DNA of 64,000 nucleotides from Carnegiea gigantea (Eukaryota > Streptophyta > Magnoliopsida > Caryophyllales > Cactaceae): contig JAKOGI010001577.1 of the NCBI GenBank assembly GCA_029747015.1, positions 84,501 through 148,500 of the forward strand, read 5' to 3'. The translations under genes were made by a program, and so were the position numbers. The notes below the pieces were generated by a model that saw nothing but the letters and a program-made list of their open reading frames with translations, was not told the origin of the DNA and did not search any database. Positions 1 through 12,144 of this stretch are shown here, in pieces; positions within the stretch are counted from its first letter, which is position 1; each line of letters begins with the position of its first letter.

Positions 1-2531
1 TCCCAACCACAGTAGCCATTTCATCATACATATCAATTTTCTTGTTAAGATATTTCTCATGAGTTGGAGTCGCCTGTTAAAAGAAATAACAACTAATCAA
101 AACAAGCAACTGACACTGAGCAAGCAAATCTAAACATAGCATACTGTCCTACGTCAAACAATAATGTCCACCAGCCCTTGTCCTACTTCAAACAATAATG
201 TCCAACACAAGCAGCCCTTGTCCTACTTCAAACAATAATCTGAATATAGCATACTGTCTTAAAAAAAAAAATCCAAGACAAAACAATAGCTTATTCTCAG
301 TTTCTAGGAAGATCATGACCCAACATTTGCATATTCATTACTCATCAACTCGAACTATCCAACCTTTAAGTGCCAAACAAACCGGTAGTTCAAAGCCCTT
401 GCTAGCTCAGGCGCATATCGTTACAAAGTAGAGAAATTGCAATACTGACAAATGCTGTGAACATTGTTTCACTTCTTGCTATCTTTCGTTCACCTTTTGC
501 TCCTCTTTTTTTTGGGGGGGGGGGTTCACACCACCCCTTTGGGTCAGCAAGAGAGTGGTGGAACTCTGTATACTTAGTCAGGACAAGCTTACGACAGAAC
601 ACATTTATCAAAGATTAAAGCAATGGATTCATTGCAACATATAAGCCCATAATAAGTAAAATAACCTTCTGAAAAATACACAAGGTGCTACAAACAGGTC
701 GACTGTAGCATGCTCAATTCATGACAAAACCATGAGTCAGAAAGGTGAAGCCCATTTCATGCATAGAAGCTATTCTCTCATCTGAGCCAGCAATGCCCCC
801 CCTCCCAAATGGAAACAAGGGACCTTCTCTGCATAGCTTGATGAACAAATAAAGATAGCCATTCAGCCATTCCCTCTGGAAAATCATGTAGGCTAATGTA
901 AGCCCATTATAGTGAAGCCAATTCCCAAAACTAAGAAACAGCAAATCAGAAGCTACCAAATTTTGCATAATATATGGCTTTAAAAAAGGTCCGGCAATAA
1001 GAAACAACAGATAACATGTATCTCAGTGACAGAAGCTAGCACTTGTTGTAGCATGGATAATATAACAGTAATAAAGACCCTTACAAATCAGAAGCTACCC
1101 AATTAGTCTGCATGTTTTGACAGGGTGTATAACATAACAATTATAAAATCAGAAAACAGGCAGCCATACCTCAACATAGGCGTTGTACACATCGAGAGAC
1201 ATGCGAATCATCCTCATATTTTCATCCCACCCACAGCCAGATTGGTTTCGAAGTTTGGCTATGATGCCCCAAGCAGTTTTTATGGTTCTTAGATGATTGT
1301 CAACATGATCCGGTAGACATTGGACATTGAATTTCTTTGATATTGTATCCGTTGCTGCAACAAAGGAACTAGACTTGAAAGTGTTGTTCGATCGATTCCC
1401 CTTTTTAACCTCATCAGCTAAAAACTTGAGTAGTTCCTTCGACGTTGGCTTGGACCAAGGGAATTAAGTTTTCTTATCCTCGCTAACCTCTTTCATTTTC
1501 CCTTTGTCGATTCTGTAATAAGGAAACTAAGCAAAATACAAGCTTTTAAAAAAGTTGTGTAAATAGCAACAAATTTTCTAAGTGTCTTTTGCTAAGCAAA
1601 TAGCAACTGAGCATAATACAAGCTTCTACACTGAGCAGAATACAAGCTTTTAAACTGAGCAGAATACAAGCTTCATAAATGTCTTCTCCTAAGCAAATAG
1701 CAACAAAAGAGTCCATAAGCTTCATTGGCCATCTAGGTAACAAGAAAAAGGGATCTATCAATGTTGAGATTACTGCCAGAGAAAGTAACGCAAGCTTGGC
1801 ATGTATTTCCAAAGACACCAACAAAAAGCAGGTTTATTGGCAAATAATATATGTCAACAGAATTATTGCATGTTGAGACACAATCTGTAAACAGAATTAT
1901 TGAACTACATAACGTTTAGACCTTCAACCACCTAACTAAGGTTAAAGCAACTTTATCGATGGATATCAACACTAGTTAGCATATTGGCAAATAATGTACT
2001 TTTAACAATCAGAAAAAATTGAAGAGATTAAACCCTCTCTTACTTTACAAAGCCTTGCAAGATATAACAAATAATGGTATCACTTATCCAATTATACAAT
2101 ACACAGCAGACATGAATTTCAAATTCAAGTAAAATTTCCAGCAAACAGCAAAATTTCCAACAAACACAGCAACAATCCACAACTCTTTCAAAAAACAGCA
2201 GGCATGAATATGCTCCGCTGGCAAAAGGATGGTTTTTCAGGCTCTTTAACAATCCTTCCACAAACCATTGCCTCCCTCAAATCAACCACCTCAAAGGTAC
2301 ACCCAAACTAGCCACAACTTCCAAATTCAAGCAAAATTTAACATACCACACAAAGATAAATGGGAAATTTCGGTTGAATAACCATATATATAACGCAATA
2401 GACAGAAAAATTGGTAATTTTCAGTCCCATCAACAAAGAAAAGCCATTAATGGCGAGAGCCAAAATTTTCATATTCAAGAAATTTTCAGCCGAATTCAGA
2501 GAAATTGAAACCCTAGATCTAAAAACTTACC
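1..2531 (-). pseudogene. Myb/SANT-like DNA-binding domain gene, partial, with in-frame stop
   Basis: Read on the minus strand, 1512-1170 encodes a Myb/SANT-like domain (Myb_DNA-bind_3 type) with the motifs FPWSKPTSKELLKFL, SFVAATDTISKKFNV, LRTIKTAWGIIAKL and SGCGWDENMRMI. The exon ends at a GAG/GTATGG donor (1170) and joins in phase to an exon at 73-1 after a TTTTAACAG acceptor; that exon encodes ATPTHEKYLNKKID and leaves the window. A CAG/GTAAGT donor at 2531 and a TTATTACAG acceptor at 1515-1513 suggest a 5' untranslated exon above 2531. The first ATG in the domain exon (1496-1494) is followed ten codons later by TAA (1466-1464), directly before the FPWSKP motif, so full translation is blocked. 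In plants this family consists of nuclear DNA-binding proteins, some derived from Harbinger transposon partners. The target is unknown. It is a pseudogene unless an alternative start or sequencing error explains the stop. Confidence 0.7.
74..1169 (-). other. Intron of the Myb/SANT-like gene
   Basis: A 1.1-kb intron is bounded on the minus strand by GTATGG (1169-1164) and TTTTAACAG (up to 74). It is AT-rich, and the short open frames in it have no family signature. Joining the flanking exons keeps the reading frame (phase 0), which is the main support for the model. Confidence 0.65.
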
Positions 2532-2582
2532 TGAAAAATTGAATCTGAATACAGTGGCAAGAGTGCTTGGACTGAGACTCGA

Positions 2583-3662
2583 CACTACTAAAAATTTCGA
2601 TTATTCCGACGGAAAATGCCGATCGAAAAAGAGATCGTCGCACAGGCGATGAACATGATGACGGAAAGACCAAAAAAGCAGACATGGGCGGTGGACGTTC
2701 CGACGGACTTCAAATCCGTCGGAATTTTCGACGGAATCCGATGATTCTGTCGGAATTCCGACAGACTATCCGTCGGAACCCTGGTCAATGTTGACCAGAT
2801 CTAAGACGAATTTCAAAATTTAAAATTCATTTTTTTTTTTTGAGTTTTCCGACGGAAAAATCCGTCGGACATTCTCTTATAAAACCCGCTCTTCGTTTCG
2901 TTTTTTCGTTGCTCATTTCGTAAAATAGAGAGAGATAGAGAGAGAGAGAGGGGAAGCACCGCCACTTACCATCGCCCCACCGCCGGTTGCCGTCATCACC
3001 TCCTTTCGCCGTTATTTGTCGTCGACTATTTGATAAGGTTTTCTCATGTGTAATTTGTATAAATTTATTGTTAATTAAATATATACGTTGAATGTAATAA
3101 TTTGTATAATTAGTTTGCATGTAACTATGCAAATTTAATAGTTTATATAGTTAGTTTGTTACATTGATATTAGTTTGTTAGGATGATAATTTACTCTCAA
3201 TTTTATACTTTGTTGTTAAAGAATATAATTTTTAATTAATGAAGCATAATTTAATGCTAATATCAATTTAATGTCAATGATGAGAATTTATTGTGTATTA
3301 GATACATTGAAAACTATTTTTATGGTTCGGTATTATATTTTTTATTTTTTAAATAAATTTTAAAATTTCCGATAGAATCTAACGGGTTCCGACGAAATCC
3401 AGGAAAAAAAATTTTTTTTGAATTTTTTCGCAAATTTTTGGTTGCACCCGACGGCTGAGTCCGTCGGCCGCCCAATTCCGTCGAAGTTCCATCGGATAAG
3501 CAGTCCGACGGACTCGTTATTTTGGTCGGAATGCCTTCCCGACCCTCCTTATTCCGACGGATGCAGTAGGCCAGAATTTCCATCGGAAAACTCATTTTTC
3601 GATAGAAAATGTTACTTTTTCCGTTGGAAAATCCGTCGAAAAAAGTTGATTTTTTAGTAGTG
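2583..3662. mobile_element. Non-autonomous CACTA (En/Spm-type) DNA transposon
   Basis: The ends are perfect 12-bp inverted repeats (CACTACTAAAAA at 2583 and its complement ending at 3662). The flanks carry the 3-bp direct duplication CGA (2580-2582 and 3663-3665), the hallmark of CACTA transposition. Both subterminal regions are packed with variants of TCCGTCGGA / CCGACGGA in both orientations, at about 2605-2870 and 3367-3645, as expected for transposase-binding subterminal repeats. No transposase is present in the 1080 bp. The left half holds a TATA-like TTATAAAA (2877-2884) and a GA-rich leader at 2934-2952, perhaps a relic of the parent promoter. The element lies in the presumed 5' leader region of the Myb/SANT-like gene. 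Family assignment rests on termini and TSD, both directly visible. Confidence 0.93.
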
Positions 3663-3795
3663 CGAATACAGCGGTGAGAGTGCTTCAACCGACTTCCAAC
3701 AATGGCGAGAGCCAAAACTTCCAAATTCAAGAGAGGGAATAAGGCTTTCGAACGTTGTTGAAACTTTCCTGAAATCGAACAGAAGTTACAGAAGC
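3663..3795. other. Flank of the CACTA insertion, imperfect duplication of 2449-2582
   Basis: The sequence right of the transposon (ATACAGCGGTGAGAGTGCTT) resembles that just left of it (ATACAGTGGCAAGAGTGCTT, 2549-2568). A second shared piece, GGCGAGAGCCAAAA, occurs at about 2452 and 3702. The CACTA element therefore sits inside a locally duplicated stretch, likely the leader of the neighbouring gene. No coding sequence is seen. Confidence 0.55.
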
Positions 3796-3985
3796 AGAGT
3801 TGTTTTCGAGCCCTAGGAAAATGATTTTACGGCCATTTTCACAGCAAAACACTTTCCTTCTCAGGAGGTAAAATCATTTTTCCTTGAAAATGATTTTCCC
3901 CTCCGCTTTTTACCAAACAACGTAAAATAGGAAAATCATTTTCCGAAAAAATGATTTCACCTTCTACCAAACACACCTTTAGTTG
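3796..3985. repeat. Palindrome-rich MITE-like repeat
   Basis: The stretch consists of alternating copies of AAAATGATTTT and its complement (about 3820, 3868, 3884, 3930 and 3945). It ends in ACCAAACACACC, a terminus style common in plant foldback MITEs. Clean terminal inverted repeats and a target duplication were not found, so the class is uncertain. Confidence 0.4.
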
Positions 3986-5000
3986 AAAATTGAAAAATTG
4001 GCATTTCAAAAATTAAATGGAAATTTGTTAGAGGGGAGTAAAAGAAGCGTTCATTGCCGACTATCAAAGAATACGATTTTGTGGACTAAGGAGACCGATG
4101 ATTTTAAAGTCACAGCCTAGTCATTTTCTAGTCGCTCATTGTCAACGTAACAGCTAACCTTGTAAAATGGGACGGCAAAACTTGACCTGCTTCCATGACA
4201 ATTCACGTTTGGACGAACTTGCCTTCTATTAAGTGAATGTAAATCATCTTAATCACTTATATTTATAAAGAACCCAACCGAAAGATTTCTAAACTTCATT
4301 GATTTGTATCCTTTTGTTTCCCTTTTTGTTTTTTTTTTTTGGGGGGCATGTCTAGCTCATTATTTCTCCATGACTTTTTATATTGAATACTTGATTTTTA
4401 TAAAGTTAAAATTGCAAGCCAAAGAAAAGTGTTTAGCGAAAGGAAAACAAATTCTATTCACGAAGGAAACTCTAAACAAACAAATTATTCTTTTGTAGTA
4501 TTTTTATTTTATTATACCTGTTGGTACTATAGGATTTTTTCTCGTTCCATTCACTGCCATTTTACATTGAATTTGACCATGTGGTCTTGTTTGAATATTA
4601 ATAAATATATCGACGCATAATTTTCCCAAAAGGGGACATATTAAATCAAATGGACAGCCAAGTGACCCATTTCAAGAGAAAAATATAGAGAAATTACACT
4701 TGCACCAACAAAAACTCCTATGGAACAATGGGATTGTTATTTTTCCAAACTTTCATTACTAGAATCCCTATTTTCATGGTGACATTTTTCTACCTATTGC
4801 CTTACATCATGCTAATGTAGATTTGGTGTCCATTTGTTAGTGTATTTAGAATGATGTGAGAATATATTAGTTATCTCAATTCTTGCTCATTTTTAAAACA
4901 TTATATGCATAGTAACGTGGACACCAAGTATACAAATCATCAAAAATAAGATATAATCACTTAGATATCAATTTATTTTCAATTCTAATGTGTTGCTAAG
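3986..5000. other. AT-rich intergenic stretch, nothing recognised
   Basis: There is no coding similarity, RNA gene or clear repeat boundary. Short open frames (for example near 4304-4620) are low-complexity and T-rich and are not supported as genes. Confidence 0.5.
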
Positions 5001-6600
5001 TGTAAGGACCCATGACTCCGGAGATCTTGGGATTTGGGCCCCAATGAATGGTCGAACTTGTTTGTTGAGCGTCTTATTTTTTCGGAATTAAATCAGATTT
5101 ATTATTGTTTTTTATATAGATAGGCACATTGCAAAAGGAACCATAGGTCCAACTAGTTGGCTAGAATTTGGATCTGACCTAGGAAATTGGCTGGGTTCTA
5201 GGCTAGAGCTTGCTGTCTGACCCTAGAATCAGGCTTATAGGTCTAATCCACGATCCCAGTCATGTTCCTAAGTCAAAATTGAGCCCTAATTCAGGTGCAA
5301 ACAGTTCTACTTTTGGAACCCTGAAACATACAACCTCATTAAAAAAAAACGTAAGACAAAGAGATAGCAACATAAAAAAGGCATGAAACTTTAACTAATT
5401 GAGTCGCTCGTGAGTTTTAGGAAAAATTTACAAACCAAGTCTACTTTTCGAGGTGAACTGTAAACCGATAGGGACAATCGTATGAGACAATTGATTCGCT
5501 TTCAAAAATGTTTTTGAAAGGTCCCCAAGAAAACCATGATGTGGGAAACATCATGACCCCATAGGTTTGAATCAAGGATCTAGATTCGGGGGTGAAGCTA
5601 CAGTGATATGATGGAGTTCATCACATCACCAGCTGTCATTAGTGACGATGTCTACTATTCAATATGAGAAATTTGATCTTAATTACATTATTACAAAGTC
5701 ATGCAGCATATTAGTATCAATCACATCAATAATGCAAATCAAAGGTGCAATACTAGTCTAGAAAAAATTCAAAATAAAGTGAAAAATTATAGTACACAGG
5801 AAACTATCTAAAGATTACATCTTTACCAAACATGGAATTAAATAAGATAAAGAGAAAGAAGGTAAGAAGAAGGAAGGAAGGTTCAAGTTATGCTCTCAGG
5901 ATAACCCAGAGGATTTGCCTCGGAACCCAGCATAGCGACGCTTTTCTTCGAGTCTATTAAGCTCGCTCTTAATGTCTACTCTCAATTTTCTTTCGAAAGT
6001 TATTGAAAATGTTTCTCGTGAATTTTTGATGCGTGTCTTCAATTTTTTAGATGTGTGTCGATGCCAATTTCTGGTGTCTAATTGACGCCTCTAACCTTAA
6101 CGGACACTCCTATTTATAGTGATTGAAGGGATAGTCCAAATCGCTTTAGAGAAAGGAGGCTTAATCCTAGTCCCACAACTGAGTTAATTCGGTAGAATTC
6201 TAATTAACGTAGCTCACCTTAGACAGAAAAGGACTCAGAGAGGGGGTAAATACTAGGAACCCAGCCAGGTTCCATTTTAACAGAGTCGGCTAGGTTTGTG
6301 GGTTGCAAACATCACAATTTTATTTTGGTCATAACTTTCACGTCTAAAATGATTCTTTTCTTCATTGAAATCTTATTGATTCTAATTTCTAAAGATGCTA
6401 ATTTAATAATATTGAGAAGTGCGGATAACAATATAAGTGAAATGGTGAACGTGTGTCATTTTCAACACGTCTTAATAAGCAACTTATATCTTTTCCGCTG
6501 CTTATCAAATTTGGTATATAATATAAAAAGATGAAGAATATTAATTTATAAACTCCAATAATTTTATGCTCCCTATAGTGGATCTCGATTAGACACTGAA
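5001..6600 (-). mobile_element. Possible decayed solo LTR or LTR fragment (minus orientation)
   Basis: TGTAAGGACCC at 5001 reads on the minus strand as an LTR-like end (GGGTCCTTACA). A minus-strand TATA-like ACTATAAATA lies at 6120-6111 in a GC-richer, leader-like region (5880-6250). No coding sequence occurs. The opposite terminus, a partner LTR and a target duplication were not found, so this is only a suggestion. Confidence 0.25.
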
Positions 6601-6844
6601 CACAGCCAATTTGGGCCTATTTGGGCTTTTGAATTCTTTTGTTTCTCCTTCTTTGTTTTTATTTTGGATTTGAAAGAAGGATTACTCTCCTGAGCCCCCA
6701 GCTACACAAATTAGGTTGTAATTTCATATTGGCATTTATTAAACTTGTGATGCGATTTAAAGTTATCTATAATTAGCTCCCACTTTAGCCGAGCCAAAGT
6801 AAGGTGAAGTTCAAAGCAATGGTAGTCACTTGTGGTTGCCTATT

Positions 6845-7198
6845 TGGTAGTGATGATGTGATACCTAAATTTGACCACCAAGGGTCTTGAGATTCGATTG
6901 TGCTGCGGCTGATGATGTGAAATCCAAACCTATCCATTGAGGGACATGCGATCTGAAGCTTGCTAACTTTCACTATGACAATGGCTGATGATGTGAAATC
7001 CAAACATACCCACTAAGAGTCATGACGGTGGATGATGATCGAAAATCTAAACAGGGCCACTAATGATCCTAAGATTTGGTGTCCACCAACTTTCGTCATG
7101 ATGGTGGTCGATAACGTGAAATCCAAACCTGCCCGCTGAGGATCTTGAGATTTGGCATCGTTTAACTTTTGCCATGATGGTGGCCAATGATGTGAAAT
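6845..7198. repeat. Degenerate ~77-bp tandem array, left part
   Basis: The phrase GATGATGTGAAATCCAAACC, or variants, recurs near 6851, 6910, 6986, 7032, 7110 and 7187. Full units are 76-79 bp and some are shortened. Other shared words are TTGAGATTTGGCAT and TTTCGCCATGATGGTGG. The array resumes at 13527 after element E1, with GATGTGAAA (left) and TTCAAGCC (right) rejoining into one unit. The array therefore predates E1. Confidence 0.85.
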
Positions 7199-8515
7199 TA
7201 TTCAACCTGAAATTGCGATATTTTATGTCTTTTTATTATCTTATTAATTTAGAATTTTAATATTATTTTATTTATATTATAGGAATTTGAGAAATTTGAA
7301 GAAGAAATAAATTGCTTGGAAAAAAGAGAGAAAGTTGAATCAAAAGTGGATTGAATCACAACAAGCATTGGATCAAGAACGAAAAGAAGCAGCCTCAGCC
7401 CAGCACCGAGGCCCAGAACTGAAGCCCAATTCGCACCTTCTCCTTCTCTTCTTCCCTTCTTCCCTTCTTCTTGCCCCAGTCTGGTTCCCTTCTTTTCTCT
7501 TTTTTTCTTTGCCCTTAAGATGGGCCGGCCCAGCTGCATCTTTTCTCTCATTTTTCCCTTTTCTGTCTCCTATGTGAGCAACCCAGTCTACTTCCATTGC
7601 TTTTCATTTAACCTGGGCACAAGCCACTCATGTGATCTCCAGCCCCATCCCTCCGTCTTTCTTCTTTGCTTGCTGCCCAGAACAGCGCACGCCATTTTCA
7701 TGGCTGTCGTTTCATCTGGCCCATCCGTTACACTCTCTCTCTCCTCGCCAATTATTGATTCATCATCAATATCATTGATCTGTCAGTTTCAGAGGAGTAA
7801 TTAAAGCAGTTGAAGAGGCTGAAGTCAGCATTTTTGGGAGCTTCAAATGGGGACGAAAAAAGCGAGAAGTAGGAGTAGTATTAGAATTTTCTTTCCTCAA
7901 CTTTCAGCTTTCATTTTTTGTGTTTTTAGATCCTTTTTACAATTTCACAAATTGCTATTATTGAATTTGCATTAGTTGAATTCGAGTTAAGCTTTCTAAT
8001 TTGGTTAGAATAGTTCCAATTTGAGTTTGAATTAATGTGATTCGCAATTGAGATTGATTCAGTTTAGGCCTTAGGGTGTTGCTCCTGTTCTAAATGTGGC
8101 TATGGCTCTAGATGAAGTATCTAGGTTCTTTCTCTTATGCTTCAAGTTTGTTGTTCGCATGGTTTGCATTGAAGAAAGCCTACACTATTTGACTCATGTT
8201 GGCTGATTGGTGCTTTACAAAGCCTGAATTAGTCCCAACCTTGGAATTCCATTATTTTAGAATTACTTATTACCTTTTGGTTCTTATCACTTAATTAGAT
8301 TTAGTTTATTTAACCATGATGTTGAATTGTTGATCTTAACTTGTGTGATTAATTAGATTTGGAATATGAGAATACTAAGTGACATTAGTTTTGTTTAAGA
8401 AGTAATGTTCCTAGAGTAAGCAGTTAGTTGCTGACCTAATTTCATAACCCATCCTTGTGGATAAATATCCGTAAGCGTTACAATGATAAATCGTATACCT
8501 GCGGGAATTACAACA
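7199..8515 (+). repeat. E1 5' LTR
   Basis: It aligns along its length with 12145-13526. The first bases (TATTCAACCTGAAATTGCG) differ from the 3' copy (TGTTCAATCTGAAATTACA), so the canonical TG is lost. A pyrimidine-rich segment (about 7430-7560) and the word TTTATATTATAGGAATTTG (7268-7286) are shared with the partner LTR. Open frames here are LTR sequence, not genes. Confidence 0.88.
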
Positions 8516-9453
8516 AGTTTTTGGTGCCATTACCAGGAATGAATTTGTGAAATTTAATTGTGCCAAGTCATAGCTTAGTTGTTTGAGTCATTTTTCTTTA
8601 TTCAGTTATTGAGTTTTAATTTAGTTTTCATAGTTTAGTTTAGTTTAGATTTTTTTCATTTTTTTTGAATTAAGTTAGTATTTTGATTGTCATTTAGATC
8701 AATTTCATTTTGATATTTAGACATTATGATTTGCTAGAAAAAAAAAACAGAAATAACAATATGGTCTGAGTGCAGAAAAAAAAACAGAACAGAGCAGAAA
8801 AAAATCAGTGCAGGTTCTTTATCATTTTTAGATTCGGTTTGAATTGTTTGGGCTTGTTGTGGTCTGAATTTTCCTGTGCTGATATTTTTGGTGGATTCCT
8901 TATGCTTTTTAAAGTTAGTGTGAATTTTTGTGGAATTCTTAGAGCTGTCTAGAATTTTCTGTGATATTTAGAATTAATTTTCTTTTTGGATTTTTCTGCA
9001 CAGTTCAGGGCAGAAAAAATTGGGGGAATACTATATTTAAGTTCCTTATGGTTGTATGAGATTTTCAATATATAGGGTTCTGATTTTAGGAGTTTTGTTT
9101 TCTATTTTACTTTATTTTTTGCTTTTATTTTGTTTTAGGTTTTTGACTTAGGAAAATGATGTACAAGCTTTGTGTTTGTGCTCCTCTTTAGGTTTTAGTG
9201 TTAGATTAATTCGTAATTGAGTCTTTTGTGTTTTTCTTTTCTTTTTGTAACATAGTTTTATTTTTGTTAGTTTATTTTGTTTTGTTCACTTAATTATTGG
9301 AGTCTTTTGTTTTTGTTTTAGTCATTAGTTGGTAATTAATTGTCCTAGATGCATTTTCTTTCCTAAAAAACCCTTAAAAAGAATATAAAAACTTGAAAAT
9401 TCCCAAAAAAATTGAAAAATTCTTAAAATTGAAAAAAAGAAATTCAAGCATGC

Positions 9454-10796
9454 CAACAATTTGAACATGAACTTTTTTAGAGCTATTTATCACGACTTAA
9501 TGTTATCGTACTCAATTGAATCAACATTTTCAAAAAAGGAAATTTTGTGAGGTCATAGCTGTGGGTTTGAATTCTACATATTGGGGTTATGTTGAGTCCA
9601 TTTGTCCTGGAGGAGTACTAGGATTATTAGCTAAAACTTAAGATGAGGTATGGGATTTTTTTGAAAAACTAACTTGGGATACCTATGCATTTGAACAAGA
9701 TAACGGGAATTTTAGATACCCAACTCATGGCAAGTCTGTTTTTCATACTAATCTTTCCCATCAAGACCATTTTATGAACTTGTATGACCCATCTCAGTCT
9801 TATATGCCTCCTGTTTTGTGCGATTATTGTGAGTCTTCTTATCATGATTCTTATAATTGCCCATATCGTGCTTATGTGGATGCTACATGTGGAAGTGTGG
9901 AAAAGAAGATCAATGAATTAACTGATGAAATGGTAGAGAACATGAAAAAAATAATTGCTGAATATTCTCACTGTTTCAGTCATAGTAGGGAGACTTATAA
10001 TGAGAATAACTCTAGTTTAGGATCTCCTAAACCCGAAGTTAGTCTTTATGATGATTTTGAATCCACTTATCAATCTAGGTCCAATTTATAAGATGTTGAG
10101 CCTTTGCCTAGCCTAGAACAAGTGAGTAGCCTCCCTATGTTTCTATCACATGGCCTTGCACCTCACACTAGCTCACATAAGGGCATCACTAATGATGTCC
10201 TAGTTTGTGTCGACCCACCCACCTCTTTTAATGACTCTTATGGGTTTGAGGTGGGTGAACAATTTGACACTGCTGGTAAGTTAGATATGAGCATCACATC
10301 TAAAGTTGAGCATCATGATGAGTTAGAAGATATTTCCTAGGAGCCATGTGTGGAGGTAATTGAACCTATTAATTCAGAATTCGTTGATGATATTCTTTCT
10401 ATAGAATATGAATCTTTTTCATATGGATTTGATGTCAATGTGGGTTTAGATGTGGATCTGCGTGCTGAATATGAATCTTTTTCTTTTGACCCCATCCCAA
10501 CTGACTTCCTCTTCGAATCTTGCAAGTCTGAATTTGTGGAGTCTGAGACATTTGTGCCTATGACTCTTACTTTAGACTACACTCGTGCACATTTTGATGT
10601 TAAAAGACTTATGGATTCAGAACCCACTGTTTTGTCTAGACTGCTCATTTATGATAACCCAATTTCTAGGTCAATGACCCACCGGCTAGCTAGTTTGAAT
10701 TATATCTGCCTGTTTGATGTTTGGGGCTATACATTTGATAAATTGAAGATGGCCCTTACTTATGCTCCATTAACATGGTGGATGTACTCTTTCTAG
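9454..10796 (+). pseudogene. E1 gag (C-terminal half) with acidic extension, broken
   Basis: The reading starts with QFEHELF, like the middle of the retrotransposon Gag domain, and continues through DEVWDFFEKLTW. A perfect CCHC zinc knuckle (CX2CX4HX4C) occurs at CDYCESSYHDSYNC, about 9820-9861. After it comes an acidic, low-cysteine extension of about 300 codons with the motifs ITNDVLVCVDPP and FDKLKMAL, which recur in E2. Breaks seen: TAG where E2 has Trp (9478-9480), a 1-bp loss near 9500, TAA at about 9640, TAA at 10089 and TAG at 10338. The N-terminal half of Gag is absent. Gag packages element RNA into particles; the extension has no known function. Confidence 0.75.
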
Positions 10797-12144
10797 ATCC
10801 AACTCTATACTTTTTACTGTCTCTATGTTATTGAGAGTTGGTCTTCTATGATTGATAAGCTACTTCGTGCACTAATGGGATTTGATTTAAGTAGCCTTTT
10901 TCAGCTTAATATGGAGTGGCTAATATTCCATAGACCTCTAACTAAGCAGATTTCAAGAGGCTATAGCTTCGGTGTACTTTTGCACATGACCTGGTATAAT
11001 CGCTCCTCTTTTTTTTTTTAATTTTGTTTCTTTTATATATATTTGTTGCTTTATCTTTCTTGTTTATTTTTTTAGAGTTGTGTCCTTTTTGTTTTTGAGT
11101 CTTATTTTTCTTTTTTTTTGGGGTATATTTGTTTTCCTTTTTCGTTTTAGAGTTTAATGTTTCTTTCCACTCCCAATAAGGACATTGTCTAATTTAGGTG
11201 TGGGGGTGGGGAAACTTAAAAAAGAAAAACTCCAAAATTAATTTTAAAAAAATTGAAAATTCAAAAAGATTTTTGTTTTGTTTTTAGAGAAGTTTCATAC
11301 TTTTCTGATCAGATCTCCTATGCTTTGACTTTTAGCTTGTATGTAAGCGTAATGTGCATGATAGATCTCTGTCCGCAGTGAGCCATTCTAAGCCTAATTT
11401 TAACCTCAATTGTTCATTATCGATGTGTAATCCAACCCTTATTTATCCCTTCGTCATTATCTAAAGGTCTTAGTCTTCCATGATTGGCTCTCCCACTTGT
11501 CTTTGGCACGATTACTTTGCTTTTTGTTTACATTCTCCAAAAAAAAAAAAACAAAAAAATGAAAATGAAAAAGAAAAAAAAAAGATAAAAAGGAAATCAA
11601 ATAAAATTTAAAGGATAAGTATCCCTTTAAGGCATGCGCTACTGGGCATTATCATTTGAGACATGTGCTACTGGGTGTTATCCTTTGAGGCAATACTGCA
11701 ATTGGAAAAGCTTGCTTTCTATATTAATAAGTCAATAATGTAGTTTGTGTCTTTATCAGTCAAGTGGGATTAAGTTTGATTCTAACAAACCTATGCCCTA
11801 AGATGATGATGCACTTGCACACGAGCACTGGGATGGATTCAAAGTCTCGATGCACGGACTTCTCCCTTGCATATTTATGTTTCTAAATCTGAACTGTTTT
11901 TCTGTTTCTACCTCTCTTTTCTTTTTTCATTTTCTTTTTTAGATTTGTGGGTATATCTTCTATAAACCCTTACGAGACCTTCCTCATCTAGTAGGGGTAA
12001 CATGAGGGTTTAAAGGGCTTGTTGCACATGCTAAGTGCAGCCATAATTCCTACGAAAGTGAGTTAGGATTTTGTTTTGTTTTATTTTCTAGGATTTTTAG
12101 TTTTGTTTTACTCAAGGACAAGCAAAACATAGCTAGGGGGTATT
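10797..12144 (+). other. E1 3' untranslated region
   Basis: No frame with family similarity was found. An internal purine block (CACTCCCAATAAGGACATTG, then TTTAGGTGTGGGGGTGGGG) lies at 11168-11213. A second block at about 11968-12075 (ACGAGACCTTCCTC, GGGTTTAAAGGGCTTGTTGC, TACGAAAGTGAGTTAGGATT) precedes the purine tract at 12130-12140. Both blocks recur in E2 and, in reverse, in E3. Confidence 0.7.

Noticed and set aside
7249..7804. Overlapping open frames on both strands in the E1 LTR
   Set aside because: They lie in pyrimidine-rich LTR sequence repeated at 12392-12754, with no family motif.
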